Below, in pieces: positions 45,444 to 56,354 of a stretch of DNA of 64,000 bases; positions within the stretch are counted from its first letter, which is position 1, and each line of letters opens with the position of its first letter. The notes beneath the pieces are model-generated. The model was not told the origin of the DNA and made no database searches. It saw only the letters and a program-made list of their open reading frames with translations. The stretch comes from Capillidium heterosporum (Eukaryota; Entomophthoromycota; Entomophthoromycetes; Entomophthorales; Capillidiaceae). The translations under genes and the position numbers were made by a program. The stretch spans positions 2,604,001 to 2,668,000 of the forward strand of contig WBMQ01000001.1 in the NCBI GenBank assembly GCA_016630905.1. Direction: 5' to 3'.

Positions 45444-46552
45444 TTAGTAAAAGTTCGATGGTGGGTACTGTGGATAGTATGGACCAGGAGGTGGAGGTGC
45501 AAACCCGGCTATTTAAAATTTGGTTAGTAAAAACATTTCAAATATAAAAGCTTACATGGCTGAGGCATATATCCGGGTGGAGGTTGTTGAAAAGGCATAC
45601 CAGGGATAGGAGGCTGCATGGGAACCATACCGGGGTTGGGTTGACCGTACGCTGTGTTCATTTGAGGTGGTGGTGGTGGCACTAAAGGTATGTTAGCACT
45701 CATTTCGTTCGGCCGCAGATCGTGGATGGTACGCCCAGCGTCTGGGTTGTTGACTTTAGCCTGAGCGGCGAGGAGACGTTCTTGAAAAAATTAGCACCAT
45801 ACATTTGCACAATATCTTACCAGCTGCTGAACCATGACGCTCTCCTTTGCCATCCTTTTTAAAGGCGAAACTGACGATAAGAGCCTTATTAGCCAAGAAC
45901 TGTCCATTCATAGCATCGACAGCAGTATCAGCAGCTTCAAAGGAATCGTAGCTGACGAACCCGTAGCCTTTTGGATTACCATTTGCGGGATCACGCGCTA
46001 TCTAAAAAATTTAATGGATAGTTGGAGAAAAAAATTACGGTCGGTGTTTGAGTAATTGAACCGAATTGTACAAAGGTTTCATATAGCATCTTTTCATCGA
46101 CTTCCAAAGATAAGTTACCAACGAAAAGGTTGGCACCTACGTCTAAGCTCTTCTTGTTATCAGAAGTAGCCTAAAAATTATCTAAATAAATATTTGGATA
46201 GGTGAAATAAATTACCTTGTTGACACGTATAGGCTTGCCGAACAGCTTAACCATGTTCAAAATTTTGATACAGTAATCGGCATCCTCTTCAGTTAAAAAT
46301 TCACAGAAACCATATCCCTGATGAGTTTGAGAAACTCTATCCTTTGGTAAGTGGACATTTACTAAAAATATAAATCCAATAAACTTAAGTTAGTTTGTTG
46401 AAAACATAGAGTTTGGGAAATTTAAAAAATGTATACGTACCTACAGGTCCGGCTTGTAACATGAGTTCCCAAATCAATGCTTCGGTACAACGTTCATCTA
46501 GATTTCCAACGTAAACAGTTGCATCTTGGTTTCTATCTACTGCTTGGTTCAT
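45444..46552 (-). CDS. SF3B4: Splicing factor 3B subunit 4 (SF3B4/Hsh49)
   Basis: U2 snRNP SF3b component that contacts pre-mRNA near the branch site. Six exons (minus): 46441-46552, 46216-46361, 46039-46170, 45821-46001, 45556-45780 and 45444-45508, 286 residues. RRM1 at about 11-88 has RNP2 VYVGNL and RNP1 GYGFCEF. RRM2 at about 98-178 has LFVGNL and GYGFVSY. Diagnostic SF3B4 segments are [29 protein letters not shown] and [18 protein letters not shown]. The C-terminal third is Pro/Met/Gly rich ([25 protein letters not shown]), as in the family. Introns are 79, 45, 37, 40 and 47 nt. A perfect inverted repeat sits 60-85 bp upstream of the start. Call is firm. Confidence 0.93.
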
Positions 46553-47541
46553 GGTCTTAACTCAACTTTCTCTTGAAAACAGAAACTTAGCTCATCTAAG
46601 TTTTGTTTCTTTTTGTGCTTTGTTGATGAAGCACAAAGCTGTTATTGATTGAACTATTGGATGACACCCCTATAATGATAAATAATTTACACCAATAGTA
46701 CTGCACAAAATTTGATGAGTAGCATTATTATTGGTAGTATATTATTTAGCCTTCAACACCTTGCTTTTGTGGAGTGAAATTTTGCTGCAACAAAATAAAG
46801 CGTATAAAGCTATTCTATTGGCAGAGTTAGCTTATTTGTATTTTGCTATTCATTTGCTTTAGATATATAGAGCTATACTACTAAATATACTGACATTAAA
46901 AATCAATAAAAGGTATATATTTATATAGAAAATCATGTGTACTAGTAATAATCATGGCACAATACTATATAGTTAAAACTATTCAAATTTATCATATATA
47001 TAAGTATACAAATCTTAGCGATGCTGCTATATAGGCTATAGCAGTTTATTATCTAAGTTTACTATATCAAGAATCTAGTATAGCTTGTTATTTTGATAGA
47101 TTTTTGAGACTTCTTCTAATAAGCCTGTCATATTACTTTGACAAATAGATATACGTTCGAGCCCAGCTAATATATAATATAACAAGTTTATAAGCTATAA
47201 AGATATTAGATTACAAAAGTATGCTTTGTTGTAGGCACTATAATTTTACAAGTAAAAAGTGCCATTTTTAATGTAAATTTTTTACTATCCAATTCGTTAT
47301 ACTTAGTCATCTATATTTTCAAAGGGTAAGGCAACAAATAGATATTGAAACAGGCCAGGCATCAGCCAGAAATGAGGTCAAAGTAAAATTGATATGTAAA
47401 CAGATATAGCTGACTGGTTTGAGAAAATAAATAATAAGATAGAAGCTTATTATGACATTATAGAAGAAATTAATATAGAAAATTAGATGTATATTTATTG
47501 AAGCAATGAACTTAAACACAGAAATTAGTAAACCTGCACCT
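46553..47541. other. AT-rich spacer
   Basis: Contains the SF3B4 promoter with the inverted repeat 46612-46637 and the 3' flank of the formylglutathione hydrolase. Nothing else recognised. Confidence 0.55.
46612..46637. promoter_or_regulatory. Inverted repeat TTTGTGCTT-n8-AAGCACAAA upstream of SF3B4
   Basis: Perfect 9-bp arms 60-85 bp before the ATG. Its right part extends to AAGCACAAAGCT, a 12-mer also found at 44505-44516 upstream of the F-box gene in the same orientation relative to the gene. Confidence 0.4.
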
Positions 47542-48465
47542 CTAGGCGTTTAGAATTTTGGCGTGGAATTCTAGGTGATCGTTGACAAAGACCTGAATGA
47601 ACCAGTAGGTGTGGTCATAACCTTCATGGAGATTCAAAGTCAGCTTAGTTTCGTCTTCAGCCAAAGCTTCCTGCAGCATCTTGAAGTTTAAGCTGTCTTC
47701 TTCATCCGAGTAGAACTCGTCACTCTCACCTTGATCGATCAAAGTAGGTACTTTTAACTTGCCACCGTTACTCTTGAGGATTTCGACAACGTCGTGCTGC
47801 CTCCAAACTTCTTTGTCGTCACCCAAGTAGTTTAGTAAAGCTTCCCGACCTAGGGGGTTGTTGATCAAGGAGCAGACGGGGGCGAAGGCGGAGCAAGATT
47901 TGAAGATGGACTGTTCAGCTAGGGTCAAGTACAAAGCGGCGTGACCACCAACCGAGTGACCGAATACCGAAACTTTGGTAGGATCGACCTTGAAGTTATT
48001 GAAGATTAAAGTAGGTAACTCATCACGGACATAGGTTAACATCTGGTAGTTCTCCGACCACTTGTCTTGGGTCGAATCTAAATAGTAGCTTGCACCAGTA
48101 CCTAAAGCCTCCATCTCCTCATCACCCTCAACTTGAGTATTTCTGGGGGAGGTATCGGGGCAGATCAAGGTTAATTTCAACTCACTAGCGCGCTTGAGGG
48201 CTCCAGCCTTCTCCATAAAATTGTTCTCGTTGCTGGTCAGCCCGGACAGAAAGAACAACCCAGGCAAGTTCTGGAACTCCTGGTTAAAGGGAAGGTAGAT
48301 GTTGAAACGCATCATAACCTTGTTGCAGATGGAATAGTGCTCAAACTTCTTAATGTAGCCGTCGTAACACTGTGAGGAGGATAACTCTTGCAGTTGGATG
48401 GCTTCTACGTTGTTGGGTAGGTCGTCAGGCAAGGAACGGAAGAGGGCTGGTGCGGGTACAATCAT
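47542..48465 (-). CDS. S-formylglutathione hydrolase (esterase D family)
   Basis: Cytosolic enzyme that hydrolyses S-formylglutathione to glutathione and formate, the last step of glutathione-dependent formaldehyde detoxification. Single exon of 307 residues, normal is about 280-300. The alpha/beta-hydrolase triad is visible: Ser171 in VFGHSVGGHAAL (Val replaces the usual Met), Asp249 in LIDQGESDEF, and His285 in GYDHTYWFI. Other family marks are LPGLFFLSGLTSNENNFMEK, CPDTSPRN, GTGASYYLDST and CSAFAPVCSLINNPLG. The start is the only upstream ATG, followed by a short extension. The next gene is separate and no operon-like context exists. Family call is firm. Confidence 0.93.
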   Translation of the reverse strand: MIVPAPALFRSLPDDLPNNVEAIQLQELSSSQCYDGYIKKFEHYSICNKVMMRFNIYLPFNQEFQNLPGLFFLSGLTSNENNFMEKAGALKRASELKLTLICPDTSPRNTQVEGDEEMEALGTGASYYLDSTQDKWSENYQMLTYVRDELPTLIFNNFKVDPTKVSVFGHSVGGHAALYLTLAEQSIFKSCSAFAPVCSLINNPLGREALLNYLGDDKEVWRQHDVVEILKSNGGKLKVPTLIDQGESDEFYSDEEDSLNFKMLQEALAEDETKLTLNLHEGYDHTYWFIQVFVNDHLEFHAKILNA

Positions 48466-48707
48466 TTTAAAATTTTTGTCAACTCTTGAAGCTTCAATTT
48501 GTTTATAAATTGAGCTCCTTGTTCACTATTTATACTTGTTTTTAGTGTAATAAGGTAGGGTGCAAACCGGTTTCCAAATTTAGATCGAGCTGCAATTAAA
48601 AACTAGTTTGCTCGAGCTTATCTTACACAGGTATCTAGTTATTCAAGACAAGTCGTCAAATTCCTAAAGCAAAATATTATGGGGTATTAAGTTTAGATTA
48701 TACCGAC
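48466..48707. other. Short spacer
   Basis: Promoter of the minus-strand hydrolase and 5' flank of a doubtful small frame. Nothing else recognised. Confidence 0.5.
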
Positions 48708-49064
48708 ATGCCATTTTCCAAATTTAGCTATTGTTTTGATGGAACCTACCTATACCCAGGCAAATTATCTAGAATCGTGGATGGCACTAGGCTTTTGATG
48801 GTTCGGATTGACGAACACTTCAAAGCGATAGAGTTTAAGGCGGATATCACCCCTGAATTGACGGGATATTTTGTTCTTATACCAGACATAAAAAGGCTTA
48901 ATTTAAAGAAGCTAGTGCAATCTACGTTAAAGTGACGGGTTCCGTCAAATGGAATTATAAATATAAACTTGCCAAAAAACTTCCAAGTTACTAAAGTGCC
49001 ATTAAACGTTCGTATTATATCTCCATTAAGTTGCAGTGGATTTGAAACTGTTGTGAAGCAGTAA
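48708..49064 (+). pseudogene. Possible small or decayed gene, one in-frame TGA
   Basis: An ATG-started frame of 75 codons (MPFSKFSYCFDGTYLYPGKL...) stops at TGA 48933-48935. The same frame then runs another 42 codons (RVPSNGIINI...NFQVTKVPLNVRIISPL) to TAA 49062-49064. The alternating hydrophobic pattern looks protein-like, with beta-strand character, but I recognise no family. It may be a decayed gene, an unspliced intron I cannot place, or chance. The opposite strand is also open over much of it, which weakens the case. Confidence 0.25.
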
Positions 49065-49339
49065 TGCTGTATAACTTGCACGAGACTGATAACTTTAAAT
49101 CCAGAGATTAGCTTTCGGGCATTATATAGCGAATTTTAAAAAATAGGTAGAGATAATAAACAGAAGCATCAACTATTATAACATAGGTGTTCATTTATAA
49201 GTTTACAAATCATAAAATATGTATTAATGTTCAGATGCTATTCAACTCAAATAGTAGCATCTAAAATTTGAATTATCACTAGTAATAATTTTATATATCT
49301 ACCTTAAAAGGCGATCATAATACGATACAGAGTAAATAA

Positions 49340-49410
49340 GCAATGTTGGTTTAGTGGTATAATTGCCCCCTGCCACGGGGCAGACCGGGGTTCGATTCCC
49401 CGACATTGCA
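49340..49410 (+). tRNA. tRNA-Gly (GCC)
   Basis: Cloverleaf of 71 nt: 7-bp acceptor stem GCAATGT/ACATTGC, D-arm TTGGTTTAGTGGTA, anticodon loop with GCC (CTGCCAC), variable loop, T-arm CCGGGGTTCGATTCCCC. Resembles eukaryotic tRNA-Gly(GCC). No intron. A short T-run at 49412-49417 is the Pol III terminator. Confidence 0.95.
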
Positions 49411-49842
49411 TTCTTTTTGTAGGTGTCGCGGACACCAAATATATTTTATCAAAGCATACCAAGCTAAAGAACTTTTTTTTCAAGTTCAACTGCAATAAAT
49501 AGCAAGGCTTTTATGCTTAGATGAAATAGCATATGACACTCATATTCTTGTATTAGCCTTAATATAGATTTAGAAATAGATACAAGTATAATTGAGTTAT
49601 AAGAGATACATCACAAGCCAGCTATATTCAAAGTGCTTTTATTTCAAAAGGTAAAATGTTATCAAGTATGCTATAAGAGATTTGTATAATATATGTATAT
49701 CTTCTATATCTAGCTTTTAAACTAAAATTTATTATGAGCAAACAATATAGTGATTTTTCAATATAAAAAATGGTAGGTACGATAAAATAGAAAATAAAAT
49801 TCATCTATACTTTAATACTTTGTCAACTCAAATGATCCCATC
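49411..49842. other. AT-rich spacer
   Basis: After the tRNA terminator there is a T8 run near 49475. Nothing else recognised before the 3' end of the methyltransferase gene. Confidence 0.55.
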
Positions 49843-51810
49843 TTACAGATCCACCCTTACCAAAGTAACTACCGATTCAATATGCATAGTCATGGGGAAC
49901 ATGTCAAAGGGACAGACTTCAGTGACTTTGTAAGTGAATTTACCAATCTTCTCATCGGTAGCATCGATCTTTGTATCCTCTACTTTTTCAACGTCATCTT
50001 CAGCCTTTGGATGAACTTTCTTCAACTTGCTTATCTCCAAATAGGAACTTGGAATAGTCCTTAACCATAGCATCGCCCATACTGGATTTGAGTTCGTCCC
50101 AGTTGTTGGTAATTTCATTGATTTTCAAAAACTTGTTTACCAATTGGCTTTCGACCTCGGTATTTGCATCGGTGGTGTCGATACCCTGGGTATTGTAGGT
50201 CTCAAACTTATCTAAACCGATCTCCTTGAACGTGTCGTAACCACCGCACAAATTGACCAAGTCCAATAGATCACGAGCCTGGGAGAAGGGATTGCAGCTG
50301 ACGTAGACGATAACTTTGGGTCGCAGTTTAACTAACTGCTTGAGGAAAGGTTGATCGCAACCTTTGCGAGGTGGATCGATGATGACGCCAACTTCGTCCC
50401 CATTGCCGACACCCTCCAACTTGTCGAAGATATTAGAGGCCGTACCTAAAGTAAATTGGACATTACTAATGTCGTTGATCTTGGCGTTGTTGGCGGCACA
50501 GGAGATGGACTGGTCGTTGATGTCGATGCCGTAGATTTTCTCGAAGCTAGATGAGCAGGTGATGGCAAACAGTCCCGAACCACAATAGGCGTCTAGCAGG
50601 AACTTGGGCTTATGAGCTAGCAGCTGCGATCGCACGTAGTTGCATAGCAGAGGTAGGATGGAGGCGTTAATTTGAAAGAAGGATCCTATAATAAATTTAA
50701 TTTACTAAATGTTATAGGTAGTAGAAAATTACCTGCAGGGTAGATGAATTTGAATTTGCCAACAGTCTGATGAACCAAATCCTTACTCTTGACCACGTAG
50801 TTTATCTGGCTTTTACTTTCTTTCTCATCTCCCTTACCCTGATCCTCAACTCCAACCACATCTGACTGACGAATAATCAAAGTAGCTCCATTCTTAAACT
50901 TGGTGCGATCTTCTAGGACTCTAGCTCGCTCCATCTGGTACCCTCTATCTACTGGTTCAGTTGCTAAGATACAGTTCTCGATATCCAAGATACGCTTTCG
51001 CCCCTTCTCCATGAACCCGATGGCCAACTCCTTATCCACCTTAGGTCTATCAAAGTGGGGGGTCAGTTTGGTTCTATAGCCAAAGGTCAACGGGCTCTCT
51101 ACTAATGGTACGAACTTCAAAAATTCGTAAAGGGGTCGCGCGTAGTACAGGAAGCAACGCTTGATTTGCAAATTTTTGAGATGGTGTTGGTAAGATAGAG
51201 CCAGATGCTGCCATTGACACCCAGAACACAAGTTGGCATACTTGCACTTGGGAGAGGTACGTTGTACTGAGTTTGAACTTATCAAGCTTAAAAAGTCGGC
51301 CTCCGAGTAGCCTAGGCTGTGGGCGTAGATCTTGCATTGGACCTTGTCTCCAATAGAAGTAAAAGGTACCAGTACATACCAGTCCTTACTTCTATCACTC
51401 ACACCTATGCCTACCCCAGTTGAACATACCTTTATTATGTCAACCTCCACTTCCTCGTACAAAGTGTAGGGTAGGTACTCATAGAACAGAGATTTTAGGA
51501 ATGGGGTGTTGGTTGGATTACGTACAAACTTGGGATTGATAGCTTGCAGGTCGAATATTATGTTGGGGTCTGTGGGCATGGGTTTTAACTTCTTGACCTT
51601 GACCTTTTTGGGTTTGGGCTCTAACTTAGAGTCCTTTACCGATTCGTCTACATGCTTCAATTCTTGAACTTGATTATTTTGGCTCTCTTCCATCATTAAA
51701 CTGTGATTGTGGCTGTAGTTTCTAATTAAATTGGTATAGCTGTTAATATTAAATGCTGATCTCCTTAGCGTCGACTGTAAGCTGTAGTTGAAAATTCTCA
51801 AGCTTTTCAT
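49843..51810 (-). CDS. TRM2: tRNA (uracil-5)-methyltransferase, TRM2/RumA-like; frame unclear near 50050
   Basis: Forms m5U54 (ribothymidine) in tRNA. Exon 1 is 50733-51810, exon 2 starts at 50685 after a 47-nt intron, and about 620-640 residues result, similar to yeast TRM2 (639). The N terminus (FNYSLQSTLRRSAFNINS) looks like a mitochondrial presequence. Motifs are the cysteine cluster CKYANLCSGCQWQHL, GSFFQINA, SAM site FLLDAYCGSGLFAITC, DPPRKGCDQPFLKQL, catalytic Cys in VYVSCNPFSQARDL, and C terminus VCPFDMFPMTMHIESVVTL. Between about 50000 and 50118 the frame changes: one frame stops at 50000 and the other carries the conserved end. A 49-nt GTTGAA...AG intron could join FGDKQ to DTKID, but the donor is poor. 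A one-base indel is equally possible. Confidence 0.83.
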
Positions 51811-52412
51811 TCAAGACAACAAATTTTTTCTTGGATTTTTGTGAATAGATTCTTGATGGAGCCTGATTAGATTATCTTCATTGGTTAGATCGAACTTTTG
51901 TTCAAAGTTTACTATAAGAAACCTAATCCTGACCAGAGCTACATTGAAGCTTGATTACTTTACTGGCTCCTTAGGTTAAGTTCCTTACCGGCTATTTCAT
52001 AGGTTCTGTTTAGTTGCTCAATGTAATAGTCAAGTTAAATATATAATCTATAGGCCATAAAGATAAGTGGTTATTCAAAATTAGTGTTGGATGTATAGCT
52101 AACTCACAAACCAACACTACTATCAAATTCTTCAGGCTATACAATACACTGAAGTCGTATCTTTCTATACATTCCTTCATGTGTAAGGTTGAACGCATAT
52201 ATATATATTTAATATTAAAGTTTTAAGACAACTGTCATGTATCACAATAAGGATAAAGCTGTTGATGTATTTGATAAAACAGGGCAAAGAACTTATCATA
52301 CTCAAATATATACGAATATGTAGACACAAATACAATAAATATGAACTGCTAAAAGTATACCAAGTATTTAATATCCCAAAGTAGCTCAAGTAGAAAATAA
52401 AAAGTAAAGTCG
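51811..52412. other. AT-rich spacer
   Basis: TRM2 promoter and eIF5 3' flank. Two short antisense-type frames at 52010-52389 have no coding character. Confidence 0.55.
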
Positions 52413-53832
52413 TTACTCCTCTTCATCGGAAGACTCTTCTTCGGCATCCCTAAAAGATAAAGATTAGTTCCAACAACATTACAAAAGTTAGTTACTCAAG
52501 CCACTGGATGAAAGGAGCCGCTGCATTCTTGATCTTCTCAGAAGTCTTCTTGTCGACGTAACGCTTGGAAGGTTTAGCTCCCCATTTAAGGAAGGCTTCT
52601 TCCTCAACCAAGTCCTCATCGTAAAGCTCCTTGAGGATGAGTGGGGTTTTGGGGATAAGGGCAGGGAAGCTGATACCGATGAGACGTTCAATGCCACCCA
52701 ATAGCGATTTCTGGTGCTTTTCGCCGGTAACAAACTTTACGACATATTAGCTGCGATAGTTAGAATGTAAAGTTACCTTTTGAAGGAGTGCAGTACGTTC
52801 GGGGATCTGCTCGATAATGTTCTCGTTAAAGATAACTTGGACCAGAACTTGGACCGCCTTGTACTTGCCGTAGACGCCAAGTTCCTTGGATTTGGCGATA
52901 ATATCGGCGTCGCTGGCACCAAAAGCTCCATCGAAAGCTTCACCGAACTTCTCGTAGGGGTTGTCCCCTTCCTCCTCATCTTCATCGTCATCAAGGAGAA
53001 GTTTGTTGATGCCTTCTTGGAGTTCCTGAGTACGGCGAGCTACTGCCTCGGCTGAAGTGTCTTCTACCCAGTCATCCTCGTCAACTTCAATGTGACCAAG
53101 CTGAGCGGCTTCACGATTGATACGAGCGGTAAGTTCATCATCCTCGCCTTCATCCTCTTCATTGGCTTCCTCAAAGTTTCCATCCTCAGAAGCTTTGACC
53201 GACTTCTTACTATTGCTAGTTAGTAATGTATTAAAATGATAAAGTACATTTTCTTGGGAGGTGGGGGTGGGTTTTTAAGGATGAAGGTGGTAAGCTTGTG
53301 CTTCATATCGACGTCGCTGCGTTTACCACAGGCCTTGCAATCACGGATAATGGTTTGGTCTTTCTGAATAAACTGAGCCGAAGTTTAATATTTAAATATA
53401 GGTATAAAAGTATTACCAAATCGGTTTCAGGATTTTTGCATTCCTTACACAAAACAAATTTATCGATAAAAGAATCTAATAAGGATTGTAGTTTTTCAGC
53501 TTCATGAGAACCGTTAACAATGTAGCGGTCATTCTTGGCTTCCGATTTTACTTGAGCTCCTAATTCACAACCAAAGAACTTGGTTGGATCTACAAAAATA
53601 GATTAGATACTGCAGATAATTAAATATACTTACAGGTAGGAGGACGGCTGAGAGCTTTGGCGATATCTGCCATATTTGGGATAACCGTTTTAATGCCGTT
53701 ACCTTTACCTTCGACCTAAAATATACATTAATATAACCAAAATAATGTAAAAACTACCTTTGCGATAAGTTTAGGCATCTTATAGCGGTAGAAAGGGTCT
53801 TTATTGTCACGACGAATATTGATGGTAGCCAT
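52413..53832 (-). CDS. TIF5: Translation initiation factor eIF5
   Basis: GTPase-activating protein for eIF2 in the scanning 43S complex. Seven exons (minus): 53758-53832, 53634-53715, 53417-53589, 53248-53372, 52777-53215, 52496-52734 and 52413-52449, 389 residues. The N-terminal domain has [21 protein letters not shown] with the GAP arginine (Arg16, equivalent to human Arg15), [23 protein letters not shown], and a C4 zinc ribbon (CKECKNP and [12 protein letters not shown]). An acidic linker follows, then the C-terminal W2/MIF4G-like HEAT domain ending [16 protein letters not shown], whose acidic aromatic boxes bind eIF2-beta and eIF3. The fourth intron is only 32 nt. Length matches yeast eIF5 (405). 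Confidence 0.95.
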
Positions 53833-55699
53833 AGTTGAAATAGAGGTATTACGAAGATTTATTGGAGTTGGATATAGATTTTAAGCGACAATGACTTTTA
53901 ATACTGAACTTAGCGTTTGGTTTAAATTTCATATATTTCTTAGTTTTTGATGCTTTGGTCGCTCGAGTTGGCTTTGAGTAGTTGAAGCTGTAGCTACCTT
54001 TAAGTTGTATGTTTCTTGATAGAAAGCTAAGGACCTAGTTGAAATGGAAAATTTACTAAGCTGGTGCTAAAATCTTTTTATCGTGGAAGCTGGATTGAAG
54101 TTAAATTTCAACCAATTATCTTCCAATTTTATTACTAATCACAATTCGTTGATGTAATGTGATAAATTGGTGGATTCTAAAACATGTGTTCTTGAGTCGA
54201 AAACGAAGTTTGAGAGTTAGAGCCTTCATTTCAAATGTAATATGGGCCTATTTTCTTGAAGGTATTGTCCTGTTCAGGTAAGCTTGATAAGTCTTTATTA
54301 TTAAGCCTGTACAAATACTTTGCTTTTTTGATTAGAGTAGTTGTTATATATAAAGCACACTGTACAGTGAATAATCTTAAAGCTACGTTTTCTAAATGGC
54401 TTCCTTTGATCAAGTTCAAAAGCCTGATTCGAGTTTTTCATACTAGAATATATATTACTCCGATCCAAAATTCTTGCACATTGCATTAGTGCTATTTTAA
54501 AATTATGTTGCAAAAAATTAGGGATATAGTGGCAAGAGGATTTAAACTTCATAAGGCTTTTAAGTTGCACTATATGCTATTCGACAGTACCTGCTTCTAA
54601 CATACATCAACTTGATTTTAGAGTCTTTGTGTACTGAACCCGTAGCATTCAGTAGCTAGCAGTGAAGTTATATTTAATTCGCCAGTCTTTCTACAGTATA
54701 TAGTTTACGATTTCCTCCAAGTATCCAATGTCAGTTTGTTTGGCTTGAGTCTTCATCATATGAACTCATGCTGGATATCTCAAGCTTAACTGCCAGGCTA
54801 TTTTATTAGGAAAATTAAAGTATAGAATACATCACATCTTCATGATTGCAATTGTGACAAACAATGACTAGTTTAGTCAGATATAGCCTTGCAAGAACTT
54901 TATTTATTATTCATTACCAGTATCTCAATCAGACGATGGCTATCCAATTTATAAGTATAGTAAGTAAAATTTGCTTTGAAATGGAATATATATGCTTTAT
55001 ATGAACTAGATACTGTAGCTAGCTACATTAATAGACAGCCTAGCTCACATAAAGATTAACATTGCTGAATAGAAGCATATATTGTTGTTAGTCAAGCCTA
55101 GCAAAAGTAAAAAGTCATGTATGCATTGAAAATATGACATAACTGGCAAGCAATGAGTTTAGAAATATATCAAAGGTAAAGCATGATGTCTATTAAACTA
55201 GGCTAATAGTTTCCTACAATAGTACGTTAGGTTTAGTAGCATGTAAAATCGATAAGCTATTTTGATCTTATATCAATAAAACAAAGGCAAGCTGCTAATA
55301 TATTTGAATTCAATATATAAGCTTAAAAAGAATAAAGCTGCTTAACTGCTTGGGGATATTTGAATTAAAGTTAAATACATAAGATTTCACCTCCACTATT
55401 TATACTTCTAAAGCATCCTTAACACTATTTAGAGCTATACATTTTTATATAAAGTACGATTTAGACTTGAGAATGGCATAATCATATATTATATTGAACG
55501 AAGCTACTATAACAATATAACTTTAAAGTTTCAATTTATATGTATTCAAGTAATGGAAAAGGAATCTTTTAAATTTAAAGATAAATACTAATAACTAAAA
55601 AACTAAAATAATAAACTTATTTCAGTACTTTAAATTGTAAAATATATAAATATTAAAAATAGCTACCTTTGACGTAGAACTAAAGCTCGAGCTCATTTA
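53833..55699. other. 1.9-kb AT-rich spacer
   Basis: eIF5 promoter, then gene-poor sequence to the 3' end of uS14m. Overlapping minus-strand frames at 54231-54570 (62-89 codons) are doubtful and without recognisable homology. Confidence 0.5.
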
Positions 55700-56005
55700 T
55701 TACCACATAGCCTTCTGTACACCCGGTAAGTCACCAACTAGTGCCTTCAAGCGGAACTGATATCTGCACATTCTGAAAGCCCTGAATACACCTCTACCTC
55801 TTCCGGTTTCAATACATCGGTTTTTGATAGCGTGGATGCAGGCTGGCCTGGGAATTGAGTTCAAGGCAAGTTGGGCTTGGTAACGGACCGTGATACTATT
55901 GCTTTGGTTTCTAGCAATGTATTTGTAGGCCTGTCTGAGAACTTCGTAGCTGCTGACCAAGCTACGGTTCTTCATGTCTCTTATTACTCGGGCATTGATG
56001 TGCAT
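55700..56005 (-). CDS. MRP2: Mitochondrial small-subunit ribosomal protein uS14m
   Basis: Component of the mitoribosomal small subunit. 101 residues in one exon, ATG at 56005. The C-terminal half carries the S14 signature: RPACIHAIKNRCIETGRGRG, FRAFRMCRYQFRLKALVGDLPGVQKAMW. The N-terminal part (MHINARVIRDMKNRSLVSSYEVLRQAYKYIARNQ) corresponds to the usual KxxxRR region that packs on 18S helices. No long presequence is visible, as in other fungi where the first residues serve that role. It is divergent from the cyclin at 56355 with a 349-bp promoter. Call firm from the signature. Confidence 0.93.
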   Translation of the reverse strand: MHINARVIRDMKNRSLVSSYEVLRQAYKYIARNQSNSITVRYQAQLALNSIPRPACIHAIKNRCIETGRGRGVFRAFRMCRYQFRLKALVGDLPGVQKAMW

Positions 56006-56354
56006 TTCGACTACCTCTATTCTAAAATATTTGAAGGTGAAAACCCTTTGCTGCTTTCAAGTATTTCTAATTGGACAGCTACTGCTCAAAACCAAATTTA
56101 CATACACTTGCTTTAGTACGAAAGTTCAATAGTAATGTGTCATTCTAGAAAATGACTGGATAGTATTTAAGCCCATGTGGGTTAATTTTTTGGAATCAGG
56201 CTTCTTATTTGTTATCTTCAAAACTATATTACTGTTGGAAAGTAGCTGTAGCACTTCAAAAAATATCTAGGTTCAAGTCGTAAACTTCTTAGCATTGCTC
56301 ACCAACCAAGTATACTTTCAAAGAAGCATCTGTAATCTTGTCCTACTAGAAAAA
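56006..56354. promoter_or_regulatory. Divergent promoter of uS14m and the cyclin
   Basis: 349-bp AT-rich intergenic stretch serving two start sites in opposite directions. No distinct operator recognised. Confidence 0.5.

Noticed and set aside
48746-49081. 111-codon minus-strand frame
   Set aside because: Overlaps the plus-strand frame and looks like its complement; no homology.
54231-54570. Overlapping minus-strand frames of 62-89 codons
   Set aside because: Basic, low-complexity, two frames open at once in AT-rich DNA; no support.
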